This document shows, one piece after another, positions 33,290 through 41,124 of a DNA stretch of 42,224 nt; position 1 is the stretch's first letter; every line of letters begins with the position of its first letter. This DNA comes from an uncultured Halieaceae bacterium (lineage in GTDB: Bacteria > Pseudomonadota > Gammaproteobacteria > Pseudomonadales > Halieaceae): contig CAJXNM010000025.1 in assembly GCA_913057135.1 (NCBI GenBank), forward strand, positions 1 through 42,224. Reading direction: 5' to 3'. A model generated the notes under the pieces. The model worked only from the letters and a program-made list of their open reading frames with translations, did no database searches and was not told the DNA's origin. A program made the translations under genes and the position numbers.

Positions 33290-34129
33290 CTAAGCCAATT
33301 CGGTCAGATCTCTCTCCAACCTCTCAAACAGAGAAACCACCGATGAACTGCCCCGCTCATGGCCATGCGCATCGAACTGGCAAACCATGCCATCGAGATC
33401 TGGGTTGGCGAAATACACAATGCCGTGGCGAATAGGATCGCAGTCACGCTGACTAAGTACCCGGTGCCGAACCGCAGTCGCTTGGCGTTCGCCGTAAGCG
33501 GTTATGTAGCTTAAGGCCTCACCAAAGTGAATCGCCAAGTACCCCGGACGAACCGGCACATCAACGAAAACGCCATCGATATCGACTTGAAGGCCCGGTG
33601 CAGTGGCATCAAGAATGGTGACAAAGCCGTAATCGGTGTGTGGACGCAGGCCCCAATAACTGTGTCGCGTATCGTAGTGCACAAAATTCAAGAACGCGGT
33701 TCCACCGCCGCTGCTATAACCACCCGACGCCCGCTGCCACATCGGCTTGGGAATACCGGACTCCGACAACACATGCTGCATAACGCTGACACCAATAGCA
33801 TCTAGCTGACGGCCAAATTCAGCTACCTGTGGAGGATAGTATTGATCCCAACGGTGCCGACGAAGTGCCAACTTGGTTTGCTGGTTGTTATCAAGCGCGA
33901 TAAACCCTTCAAGCTCACCAAAGTGAGGCACATCTCTGTAGGGATTGGTAGGATCTAGGAGTGCTGTGCCAAAGGCTCGGGCTGTTTCCAGGTTCAGGGC
34001 TTCGGGTACCTCAAGGTAAAAAATCCCCAGTTGCCAAGCGCGGTCTACATCGCCAGTAGCGGAAAAAGTCAAAGCCTGATCCTCGGCTATGACAGCGGTG
34101 GGAATCTCAACACCTTCAACTGCCTGCAT
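33290..34129 (-). CDS. Isopenicillin N synthase-family Fe(II)/2-oxoglutarate-type oxygenase
   Basis: The start at 34129 is preferred, two bases after the stop of the TauD-like gene; an upstream in-frame start (34180) only translates sequence that encodes the end of that gene. The ~279-residue double-stranded-beta-helix protein has the facial triad His164-x-Asp166 (in RPHTDYG) and His222 (in VRHRVLS), with Arg234 near the 2-oxoglutarate carboxylate position. Family members hydroxylate, desaturate or cyclise small molecules, or form ethylene. It is the last gene of the symporter/oxidoreductase operon and converges on the LuxR-type gene. Confidence 0.82.
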   Translation of the reverse strand: MQAVEGVEIPTAVIAEDQALTFSATGDVDRAWQLGIFYLEVPEALNLETARAFGTALLDPTNPYRDVPHFGELEGFIALDNNQQTKLALRRHRWDQYYPPQVAEFGRQLDAIGVSVMQHVLSESGIPKPMWQRASGGYSSGGGTAFLNFVHYDTRHSYWGLRPHTDYGFVTILDATAPGLQVDIDGVFVDVPVRPGYLAIHFGEALSYITAYGERQATAVRHRVLSQRDCDPIRHGIVYFANPDLDGMVCQFDAHGHERGSSSVVSLFERLERDLTELA

Positions 34130-34130
34130 A

Positions 34131-35156
34131 TTAGGCGGGACCACTTTCTGTACCATTCGCCACACCACTCGCCATACCACCCGTTTTTGTAACCGCGACG
34201 AAAGGCGTTCGCGTTACCGGTGCACACAGTGACGCCAGTACCGATCGTCGCCCCTTAAAAGGTCGTCGCCCATGCATCACTTTGTAATTATCGAGTAGTG
34301 CAACATCATTATCTTGCCAATCGATATCGACGGTATGTCGATAACAAATATCGATGGCAGCAGCTAGGTGATGCTCCTCAATGGGAGAACCGTCACCGTA
34401 ACTAAGTCGTGGCTGTTCATCATCAGCGCGTTTACGCCAACCGGCCCCGGCAGCAACAATCTGGTTAAAGAACACTGCCACACCATCCGGTGCTTGCGTC
34501 AAAGCAGGTAAAGGCGGTGTTTGCACCGAGAGCAGTTGGTTATCTAGCCACCTGTAGCGGTAACCCAAGGCCTTGAGTCTTTGTTCGGCTGCCTGTGCGG
34601 TTGCCACACCTAAAGTATCGCGCCAGCTACGGCCTTGGCCAGATGCTTTGTCGGCCTCAAATGGCATAGCAGATCGATAGCAAACCCCAAGAGCTGCCAG
34701 GCGCTCAATAAACGCTGGCTGTTCACGTTTCAGGCTTGCAAGCGCCCGGTCAGACCGACAAATCGGTGTTGCGCCACCCTCATCGGCGGCGCGTTCGCAG
34801 TAGAAGAATAATCGAGTGGGGAAGGTTAATGTCTGCGCCATTTCGTGATGAAGAAAAATCTCAATCTCTGATGGCGCCTCATTGGCAGTAAAAACCCGTT
34901 CCGTGCGGTTGGTTCGAACAGCATTTGAAAAAGAGTCCGCATAGGGAAAATTCGGTAAGTCAAACATGGCTACGAAATCATCGAAGTCTCTGTCACTGCC
35001 AATATCGAAACCACGAAAAACAACAAAGCCATGCTCCGTTAACCAGCTGTCTACTAAGTTGTGCTGACCAGCAGCAAGCAGGCCATTATTGGGTAGCGCA
35101 AAATCCGCAGGCGTAACAATGGTCACGGCAGGGAGTGATGGGTTTGAGCGCGTCAT
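34131..35156 (-). CDS. TauD/TfdA-family Fe(II)/2-oxoglutarate dioxygenase (SyrP-like)
   Basis: The 341-residue protein carries a His-x-Glu iron motif (His103, Glu105 in LHHEM), followed by TFPTRLFFYC as in SyrP-like members. The distal ligand His295 lies in the MHGRRPFKGRRSVLASL block, whose Arg303/Arg304 would bind 2-oxoglutarate. SyrP-type enzymes hydroxylate amino-acid-like substrates; others act on betaines or sulfonates. About 28 residues after the core are low-complexity (Gly/Ser/Ala-rich). It lies 15 bp after the aldo/keto reductase stop and abuts the second dioxygenase gene. Confidence 0.87.
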   Translation of the reverse strand: MTRSNPSLPAVTIVTPADFALPNNGLLAAGQHNLVDSWLTEHGFVVFRGFDIGSDRDFDDFVAMFDLPNFPYADSFSNAVRTNRTERVFTANEAPSEIEIFLHHEMAQTLTFPTRLFFYCERAADEGGATPICRSDRALASLKREQPAFIERLAALGVCYRSAMPFEADKASGQGRSWRDTLGVATAQAAEQRLKALGYRYRWLDNQLLSVQTPPLPALTQAPDGVAVFFNQIVAAGAGWRKRADDEQPRLSYGDGSPIEEHHLAAAIDICYRHTVDIDWQDNDVALLDNYKVMHGRRPFKGRRSVLASLCAPVTRTPFVAVTKTGGMASGVANGTESGPA

Positions 35157-35171
35157 AACAAGCTGCCAATA

Positions 35172-36149
35172 CTATTCATAAATCGCGTGAAAGCGATGAA
35201 ATGCCAGTTGGCAGAAATCCGCTGGGTTATTGAAGCGGCGGCCTCGTTCAAGGGTATTGATGGATGCCATATCGTCATCGCTAAGGCTGAAATCATCTAA
35301 CGCTAAGTTTTCAGCGCGTCTATCGCTGCAACTGGATTTCGGAATAATCGCAGTGCCGCGCTGTAAACCCCAGCGCAACACCACTTGTGCGGGGGTACGG
35401 CCAAGCCGCTGTGCAATATCGGTGATAAGTGGCTCTGCTAACACTGAGTCGCTCTGACCCGCCATACCGAGCTCAACGTACGACGCCGAGCCAAGGGGCG
35501 AGAACGCGGTAACGGGTATACCGTACTGATTGGCAGTTTTCAGTAACGCCTGCTGCTGTAAATAAGGATGCAGTTCCACCTGCAGCATACTGGGCTTAAT
35601 ACGCGCATAAGCCATCAAGTCATGCAGCAAGGCGGTGTTGTAATTACACACACCGATGTGTTTTACCAAACCTTTATCGACCAATGCTTCCATAGCGCCC
35701 CATGTCTCATGCAGAGGAATAGCTGCGGTTTCCATGCGTGGTTGCGCTGCTGCCGGATCAAATAACCACTCCGGCGGATAGCGCTCGTCAAAGTCGACAT
35801 AGCGCAAAGCAATGGGGAAATGAATGAGATACAAGTCGAGATAATCGAGCCTAAGATCAGTCAGGGTGCGTCGACAAGCCGCTTCAACGTGTTCGGGTGC
35901 GTGATAGGTATTCCACAATTTCGACGTTACCCAAAGGGATTCTCGTGTACACAGACCGTCGACAATTGCGGCGCGAATACCCTCACCTACTGCTGTTTCA
36001 TTACCGTAATCACAGGCGCTGTCGAGATGGCGGTAACCTTGAGATATTGCCCCGTATACGACATCTTTAGCTTGGTCCGGCGCTATTTTCCACAGTCCCA
36101 AGCCCACCATCGGCATTTGGTCAGCGCCCACCTTAAGAAACTGATTCAT
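35172..36149 (-). CDS. Aldo/keto reductase, xylose-reductase-like
   Basis: The 325-residue TIM-barrel protein has the full catalytic tetrad Asp43, Tyr48, Lys77, His110, the last in LYLIHFPIA. The region after His110 (ALRYVDFDERYPPEW) closely follows yeast-type xylose reductases, and the C-terminal IPKSS (NADP phosphate site) is present. It would reduce an aldose or aldehyde with NAD(P)H, or run in reverse. Its start overlaps the stop of the Gfo/Idh/MocA gene by four bases (ATGA arrangement), indicating translational coupling. Confidence 0.9.
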   Translation of the reverse strand: MNQFLKVGADQMPMVGLGLWKIAPDQAKDVVYGAISQGYRHLDSACDYGNETAVGEGIRAAIVDGLCTRESLWVTSKLWNTYHAPEHVEAACRRTLTDLRLDYLDLYLIHFPIALRYVDFDERYPPEWLFDPAAAQPRMETAAIPLHETWGAMEALVDKGLVKHIGVCNYNTALLHDLMAYARIKPSMLQVELHPYLQQQALLKTANQYGIPVTAFSPLGSASYVELGMAGQSDSVLAEPLITDIAQRLGRTPAQVVLRWGLQRGTAIIPKSSCSDRRAENLALDDFSLSDDDMASINTLERGRRFNNPADFCQLAFHRFHAIYE

Positions 36150-37381
36150 GGCTTCTCCCGTAACTCATCCCACAACCCATTTACTGGTACCAACGAATAG
36201 GGATCCACTCCCTGATCAGAGAGCGCTTGTCGCACGTCGACGACCTTGCCTGATTGCAAGGACAGCTGCGCCATGGCCGCTAACACAATAGCCCAAAGCC
36301 CCTGCTGACAGGTAGCGGCTTCCGTACGCTCTCCCCTAATACACCGGTAAAAACGATCGTGTTCAAAGAGAGTCGACCCGTAGTGTCCACCGGCCTCAAT
36401 ATGTGAAGGGAAGGTGCAGTCAAATCCATCGTAGGCATCGTGCTCCGGCACTTCAATCTGGATGCTGGCACTCGACGGTCGGCTCGGATTAAAACTAGCG
36501 CGCTCCGAGGTACGCAATAGCCCGCGGGCACCACCAACAATAAGCTCTTCATACAACTCACAACTGAACATATTCAGAGTGAACTGTCCGCAAACACCAT
36601 TTTCATACTCGATAACAACCATGGCGTGATCGTCTATATCTGATGGCAGGCCATGGTGTTCAAAAGATAGAAAATTTACGGCACGACCACCCGATGCAAA
36701 TACCCTTGCGGGCAAACTCAAAGCAATGCGATTGAGCAAATCAAAGTAGTGGCAGCATTTCTCGACGAGTGTGCCGCCAGAGAAGCGGTTAAATTTGTTC
36801 CACTCGTCGACCTTCGATAAAAACGGCGGTCGATATTCACATAGCGCCACCGTATGTACGGTACCCAGATCACCCCTATCTAAGGCAGCCAGCGCCAGTT
36901 GATACTGGGATTTGAACCGATACTGCATACCCACCTGTACTGGCGACGTGTAATGCTGGGTTCGCTCAACCAAGTACAGTGCATCAGCCACCGTGGTGGC
37001 CATCGGCTTTTCTAAAAAGATGGGTTTTCCGGATCTGGCTATGCGATCGAAGACAGCCCGATGGGTGAAATTAGGTGTGCAAATAAGGAAGGCATCGATG
37101 GCTTCAGAATCCACCATCGCATCAAGACTATCAAAGCATGGGGGCACTAACAGCTTGCGCTCTTCAAAGATTGCCTTCGCGCAAACCAAGCTCTGGGGAT
37201 TTGGATCGTACATACCCGCAATGTCGGCCTGCTTCAGCATGAGTACGGCAGCAATGTGTTCACGCCCCATCATGCCTGTTCCTACGACGCCATAACGCAG
37301 CCGATGTCCAGCGGTTAACGTACGACTTTCTAGGTCCGACACAACAGCATCGTATTGAGCACGAATAGTGGGTTTACTCAT
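36146..37381 (-). CDS. Gfo/Idh/MocA-family oxidoreductase
   Basis: The ATG at 37381 is used; a GTG two codons earlier is possible. The ~411-residue protein has an N-terminal Rossmann fold with GVVGTGMMGREH (about residues 31-42), the family EKPMA motif carrying the catalytic-site Lys, and a C-terminal domain with GGTLVEKCCHYFDL containing the conserved His. Family members oxidise or reduce sugars, inositols and related polyols with NAD(P). The start overlaps the symporter stop by 8 bp. The Cys-Cys-His cluster and about 30 extra N-terminal residues are mild departures from short family members. Confidence 0.9.
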   Translation of the reverse strand: MSKPTIRAQYDAVVSDLESRTLTAGHRLRYGVVGTGMMGREHIAAVLMLKQADIAGMYDPNPQSLVCAKAIFEERKLLVPPCFDSLDAMVDSEAIDAFLICTPNFTHRAVFDRIARSGKPIFLEKPMATTVADALYLVERTQHYTSPVQVGMQYRFKSQYQLALAALDRGDLGTVHTVALCEYRPPFLSKVDEWNKFNRFSGGTLVEKCCHYFDLLNRIALSLPARVFASGGRAVNFLSFEHHGLPSDIDDHAMVVIEYENGVCGQFTLNMFSCELYEELIVGGARGLLRTSERASFNPSRPSSASIQIEVPEHDAYDGFDCTFPSHIEAGGHYGSTLFEHDRFYRCIRGERTEAATCQQGLWAIVLAAMAQLSLQSGKVVDVRQALSDQGVDPYSLVPVNGLWDELREKP

Positions 37382-39119
37382 AAGCACGGCGCACCGACCA
37401 AGACCACACCGCTATATTAATCGCCACCAACATGCCAATCGAGATAGTAAATAGCGTCGATAGGCCGCCCACCAGGCCCACCGGTGAAAAGAGCAGATAC
37501 AGTGCCAACACACAGGAGATCAGACTCACAGCACAGGCTTTGGCATGGCTCCAGGGGGTCATATCCACCGGCGCAGCTGCTATGGTTTCTACCGGCAAGT
37601 CAGGGTTTTGGGCTGCCGGCCAGCGATATCCCACCGCCAGCATCAGGGCCACCTCTGCGAAAAATAACAGCGCATACAAATGCAAGAAATGCAGTTGAAT
37701 GTGGTCCTTGAACAGGAACTGTAAAGCGCCATACGCCACCAAGTGAAAACCGATGGCAAGCTTGACCGCACGAGCGGGTACTCGCGTCGTCAGCATACCA
37801 ACCAGCACGATGGCGATAATCGGAATGTTGTAAAAACCCGTGAAAATCCGGATCACTTGCCAGAGCCCGTGGGGCGCGTACTGCAGTAAAGGCGCGATAG
37901 CCATAGAGCACAAGGCAATAACGACGCTACCCCATTGGGCGCTGCGCACCCACACTTTGTCCGTCAATCCAGACGCCACACCGCCCAAGCGCTCCGAGCG
38001 TCGCATGCGCAGCCACCAGGGCTTGAGGATATCAAGGGTAAACATTGTGGCGGCACTATTGATGAGCGAGTTATACGAGCTAAATACCGCCCCGAGCAGT
38101 ACCGCTAGAAAGAAACCCATGGCCCATGTGGGAAGCGTATCGCGAACAAGTTGAGGATAGGCAAGGTCGATTGTCGCGAGACCGGGACCATACAAATGAA
38201 AGGCTACAACCCCCGGCACCATCATTAACAAGGGCACCAGCACCTTAAAAAATCCCGAAAATAAAACACCTTTCTGCCCTTCGGCGAAGCTTCGGGCCGA
38301 CAAGGTACGCTGGATAACATATTGGTTCGAACACCAATAGAACAGATTGGCGAACACCATCCCCGTGAATAAGGTGGCAAAGGGTATGGGATCACTGGGG
38401 GCACCAATCGCATTCAGCTTTTCCCTATGCTCGGTCGTGAGGGTGACAAAGCCCACGGCAACATCACCGCCGCCCAAATGTTGTAACGCCAGGAAGGGAA
38501 CGGCTACGCCAATAATCAGCAGACCAATGCCATTGACAGTGTCAGATACCGCAACGGCCTTCATGCCCCCTAAAATTGCATACAAAGCACCAACAATGCC
38601 TGTGACCATGACAGTCGCCAGCAGTGAGGTACCGTAGTCAAGCCCCGTTAGTGCGGGCACATCGAATAACTTCAGGACGGCTACTGAGCCTGCATACAAC
38701 ACACTGGGAATAGTGACCAAGCCATAGCCCAGTAAAAACAGCACCACGCTGATACGACGCACATCTTCGTCATAACGGTCCGCTAGAAACTGAGGCAAGG
38801 TCGTAAAGCCACCACGCAAATATCGGGGCAGAAAGAAGAAAGCCATCGCCACGGTAGCCACCGCTGCGGTGACTTCCCAGCCCATGGCACTCATGTTGAA
38901 ACCGTACGCAGAACCATTGAGCCCAATAAGCTGCTCTGCCGATAAATTGGTTAACAACAGTGAACCAGCAATGAAAGAGGCGTCCAAGCCCCGGCCCGCC
39001 AGAAAGTAACTGTCGACATCGTCGGTGGCATGGCGAGACCGGCCGTAGGCAATAACAGCCACTAGGGCCATAAAACCGATGCAGCTGACGACCACCACGA
39101 GCAAATCGAGTGACGACAC
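37374..39119 (-). CDS. Sodium:solute symporter, SGLT-type
   Basis: The 581-residue protein has about 14 membrane segments. The NLSAEQLIGLNGSAYG segment, the YWCSNQYVIQRTLSARS segment and a SSYNSLINSAATMFTLDI block match the bacterial sodium/galactose transporter vSGLT closely, so a sugar or polyol is the likely cargo. It starts with GTG, with GGAG nine bases upstream, and is the first gene of a five-gene operon in which each gene overlaps or nearly touches the next. The 85-bp gap to recQ shows no clear terminator. Confidence 0.9.
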   Translation of the reverse strand: MSSLDLLVVVVSCIGFMALVAVIAYGRSRHATDDVDSYFLAGRGLDASFIAGSLLLTNLSAEQLIGLNGSAYGFNMSAMGWEVTAAVATVAMAFFFLPRYLRGGFTTLPQFLADRYDEDVRRISVVLFLLGYGLVTIPSVLYAGSVAVLKLFDVPALTGLDYGTSLLATVMVTGIVGALYAILGGMKAVAVSDTVNGIGLLIIGVAVPFLALQHLGGGDVAVGFVTLTTEHREKLNAIGAPSDPIPFATLFTGMVFANLFYWCSNQYVIQRTLSARSFAEGQKGVLFSGFFKVLVPLLMMVPGVVAFHLYGPGLATIDLAYPQLVRDTLPTWAMGFFLAVLLGAVFSSYNSLINSAATMFTLDILKPWWLRMRRSERLGGVASGLTDKVWVRSAQWGSVVIALCSMAIAPLLQYAPHGLWQVIRIFTGFYNIPIIAIVLVGMLTTRVPARAVKLAIGFHLVAYGALQFLFKDHIQLHFLHLYALLFFAEVALMLAVGYRWPAAQNPDLPVETIAAAPVDMTPWSHAKACAVSLISCVLALYLLFSPVGLVGGLSTLFTISIGMLVAINIAVWSWSVRRAYE

Positions 39120-39204
39120 GTTTTAGCGCTCCGCGCCTTGAGTCATGCTTGGCTCCGCTTATTCGTTATGGCTTATGCTGCGGTACTAGTAGTGCTTATA
39201 GGTT

Positions 39205-41022
39205 CTAACCTTGGCTATGGCGGCCAATCTCGTCAATAAAAACGGCCGAATACTCATCGCATTTCTTCGGACCAACACCGTCAATGGCCATAAACTGCGC
39301 CACGGTAACAGGCCGCTCTCGACACATGGCCAGCAGCGCCCGATCGTTGAACACCACAAATGCCGGTACTTTCTTGGCATCGGCAAGGGATTTTCTGAGC
39401 GCTTTTAGCGCATCCCATAGGGTCTTATCCTGGGGCGATACGGCAGCGGGGGTCTCAACAAGGCGAGAACTGGGCTTACGTGCGCGAGAACCCTCTGCCA
39501 ATTCGCGATCTCTACGCAAGGCAACGGTTACTTCCCCCCGCAATACGGCCCGGGAGTCTTCGGTGAGCTTTAGCGCGCCGTGAGCGTTCATATCGACTCG
39601 CAGCACCCCTTTCGCCACTAACTGCCGCAATACCGAGCGCCAGTCCAACACAGACAATTCAACACCGACACCAAAGGTAGGCAAGAGGTGATGGTCGTAT
39701 TGAACGACTCGATCGGTCACCTTGCCTATCAGTACATCAATCACATAGTTGGCGCCAAAACTCTGGCCAGTGCGGTATACCGCCGATAGCGCCATTTGTG
39801 CGGCCTGGGTGCCATCCCAGGTCTCTGGGGGTGACAAACAGTTATCGCAGCGCCCACAGGGCTCGGTAACGACCTCACCGAAATAATCGAGAATCACATT
39901 GCGCCGGCATGAGCTCACCTCACACAAACCCAACATGGCATTCAGACGTCGCCATTCGACCCGCTTGAACGCGTCATTTGCCTCCGACTCCATGAGACGC
40001 TGACGAATCCAGGCCACGTCCTGAAAGCCATATACCATCCAGGCCTCACTGGGCAGCCCATCGCGGCCCGCCCGCCCAGTCTCCTGATAGTAGGATTCGA
40101 TGCTTTTCGGCATATCGAGATGAGCCACAAACCGGACATCTGGCTTGTCGATACCCATTCCAAAAGCAATTGTGGCCACCATGACCAAACCATCTTCTTC
40201 TAGAAATCGGCGCTGGTTTTTCTGGCGCTCGTCGGTGGACATGCCAGCGTGATAAGGCAGTGCATTAATACCGTGATCAGAAAGCCAGGCAGCGGTCTCA
40301 TCAACACGCTTGCGGCTAGCGCAATAAACAATGCCGGAACTGCCCAGATAAGAGCGACGAATGAAGCCGTGCAGCTGCTTGCGCGCATCTTTCTTCTCGA
40401 TGATGTTGTAAACGATATTCGGTCTGTCAAAGCTACTGACAAATTGATGGCCATCGCCAAGGTGTAGCCGATCGATAATTTCTTGACGGGTGCTGGGATC
40501 AGCCGTTGCCGTCAGAGCAATGCGTGGCACATGAGGAAATAAAGTGGCCAGCACCTCTAGTCGTAAGTAATCTGCGCGGAAGTCGTGCCCCCATTGGGAC
40601 ACACAGTGGGCCTCATCGATGGCAAATAGCGCAACGGGCACCTGTTGTAACAGCTCAAGGGTACGGGACTGCAGCAATCGCTCTGGGGCTATGTATAACA
40701 AATCGAGCTCGCCACGCTGCAAGGCCTGCTCAGTTTCCATGACGGCAGCGTACTCTATAGTGGAATTGAGAAAGGCAGCCCGCACCCCCAGCCCTTTGAG
40801 GGTTTCCACTTGATCCTGCATCAACGCTATGAGGGGTGATACAACCACACCACAACCTGAGCGAATAAGTGCTGGCACCTGATAACACAGGCTTTTACCA
40901 CCCCCGGTTGGCATCAGCGCCAACACGTGCTCACCGGCGATCACCGCATCCACAATGTCATTTTGCAACGGCCGAAAGTGCTGGTAGCCGAAAACCTGGT
41001 TAAGTACTTGGTGTGGAGTCAT
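39205..41022 (-). CDS. recQ: ATP-dependent DNA helicase RecQ
   Basis: The ~605-residue protein has the complete RecQ layout: motif 0 FGYQHFRPLQ, Walker A MPTGGGKS, DEAHCVSQWGHDFRADY (motif II and aromatic loop) and helicase motifs through GRAGRDG. The zinc-binding cysteines follow (SSCRRN, PCGRCDNC), then a winged helix and a C-terminal HRDC domain. RecQ unwinds recombination and replication intermediates and acts with RecF-pathway proteins and topoisomerase III. The ATG at 41022 has GGAT six bases upstream; the in-frame ATG at 41028 lacks a site. It is divergent from an unrecognised gene, with an inverted repeat between them. Confidence 0.96.
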   Translation of the reverse strand: MTPHQVLNQVFGYQHFRPLQNDIVDAVIAGEHVLALMPTGGGKSLCYQVPALIRSGCGVVVSPLIALMQDQVETLKGLGVRAAFLNSTIEYAAVMETEQALQRGELDLLYIAPERLLQSRTLELLQQVPVALFAIDEAHCVSQWGHDFRADYLRLEVLATLFPHVPRIALTATADPSTRQEIIDRLHLGDGHQFVSSFDRPNIVYNIIEKKDARKQLHGFIRRSYLGSSGIVYCASRKRVDETAAWLSDHGINALPYHAGMSTDERQKNQRRFLEEDGLVMVATIAFGMGIDKPDVRFVAHLDMPKSIESYYQETGRAGRDGLPSEAWMVYGFQDVAWIRQRLMESEANDAFKRVEWRRLNAMLGLCEVSSCRRNVILDYFGEVVTEPCGRCDNCLSPPETWDGTQAAQMALSAVYRTGQSFGANYVIDVLIGKVTDRVVQYDHHLLPTFGVGVELSVLDWRSVLRQLVAKGVLRVDMNAHGALKLTEDSRAVLRGEVTVALRRDRELAEGSRARKPSSRLVETPAAVSPQDKTLWDALKALRKSLADAKKVPAFVVFNDRALLAMCRERPVTVAQFMAIDGVGPKKCDEYSAVFIDEIGRHSQG

Positions 41023-41055
41023 TATCATCCAAACATAAAATAAAGCATTGCAGCT

Positions 41056-41077
41056 GGGACAAGAAGTGGCTTGTCCC
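41056..41077. promoter_or_regulatory. Inverted repeat GGGACAAG-N6-CTTGTCCC between recQ and the divergent gene
   Basis: Eight-base perfect arms surround AAGTGG in the ~100-bp divergent spacer. There is no T-run on either side, so an operator or an RNA hairpin in the leader of the rightward gene is more likely than a terminator. Confidence 0.45.
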
Positions 41078-41124
41078 TAGTACCATGGAGGCGCTAACAG
41101 TCACGTCAGTTGAAGCCTTGACCC

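Noticed and set aside
34130-34180. N-terminal extension of the isopenicillin N synthase-like protein
   Set aside because: The extra residues come from sequence coding the C-terminus of the preceding gene and are unlike the family; the start at 34129 is more plausible.
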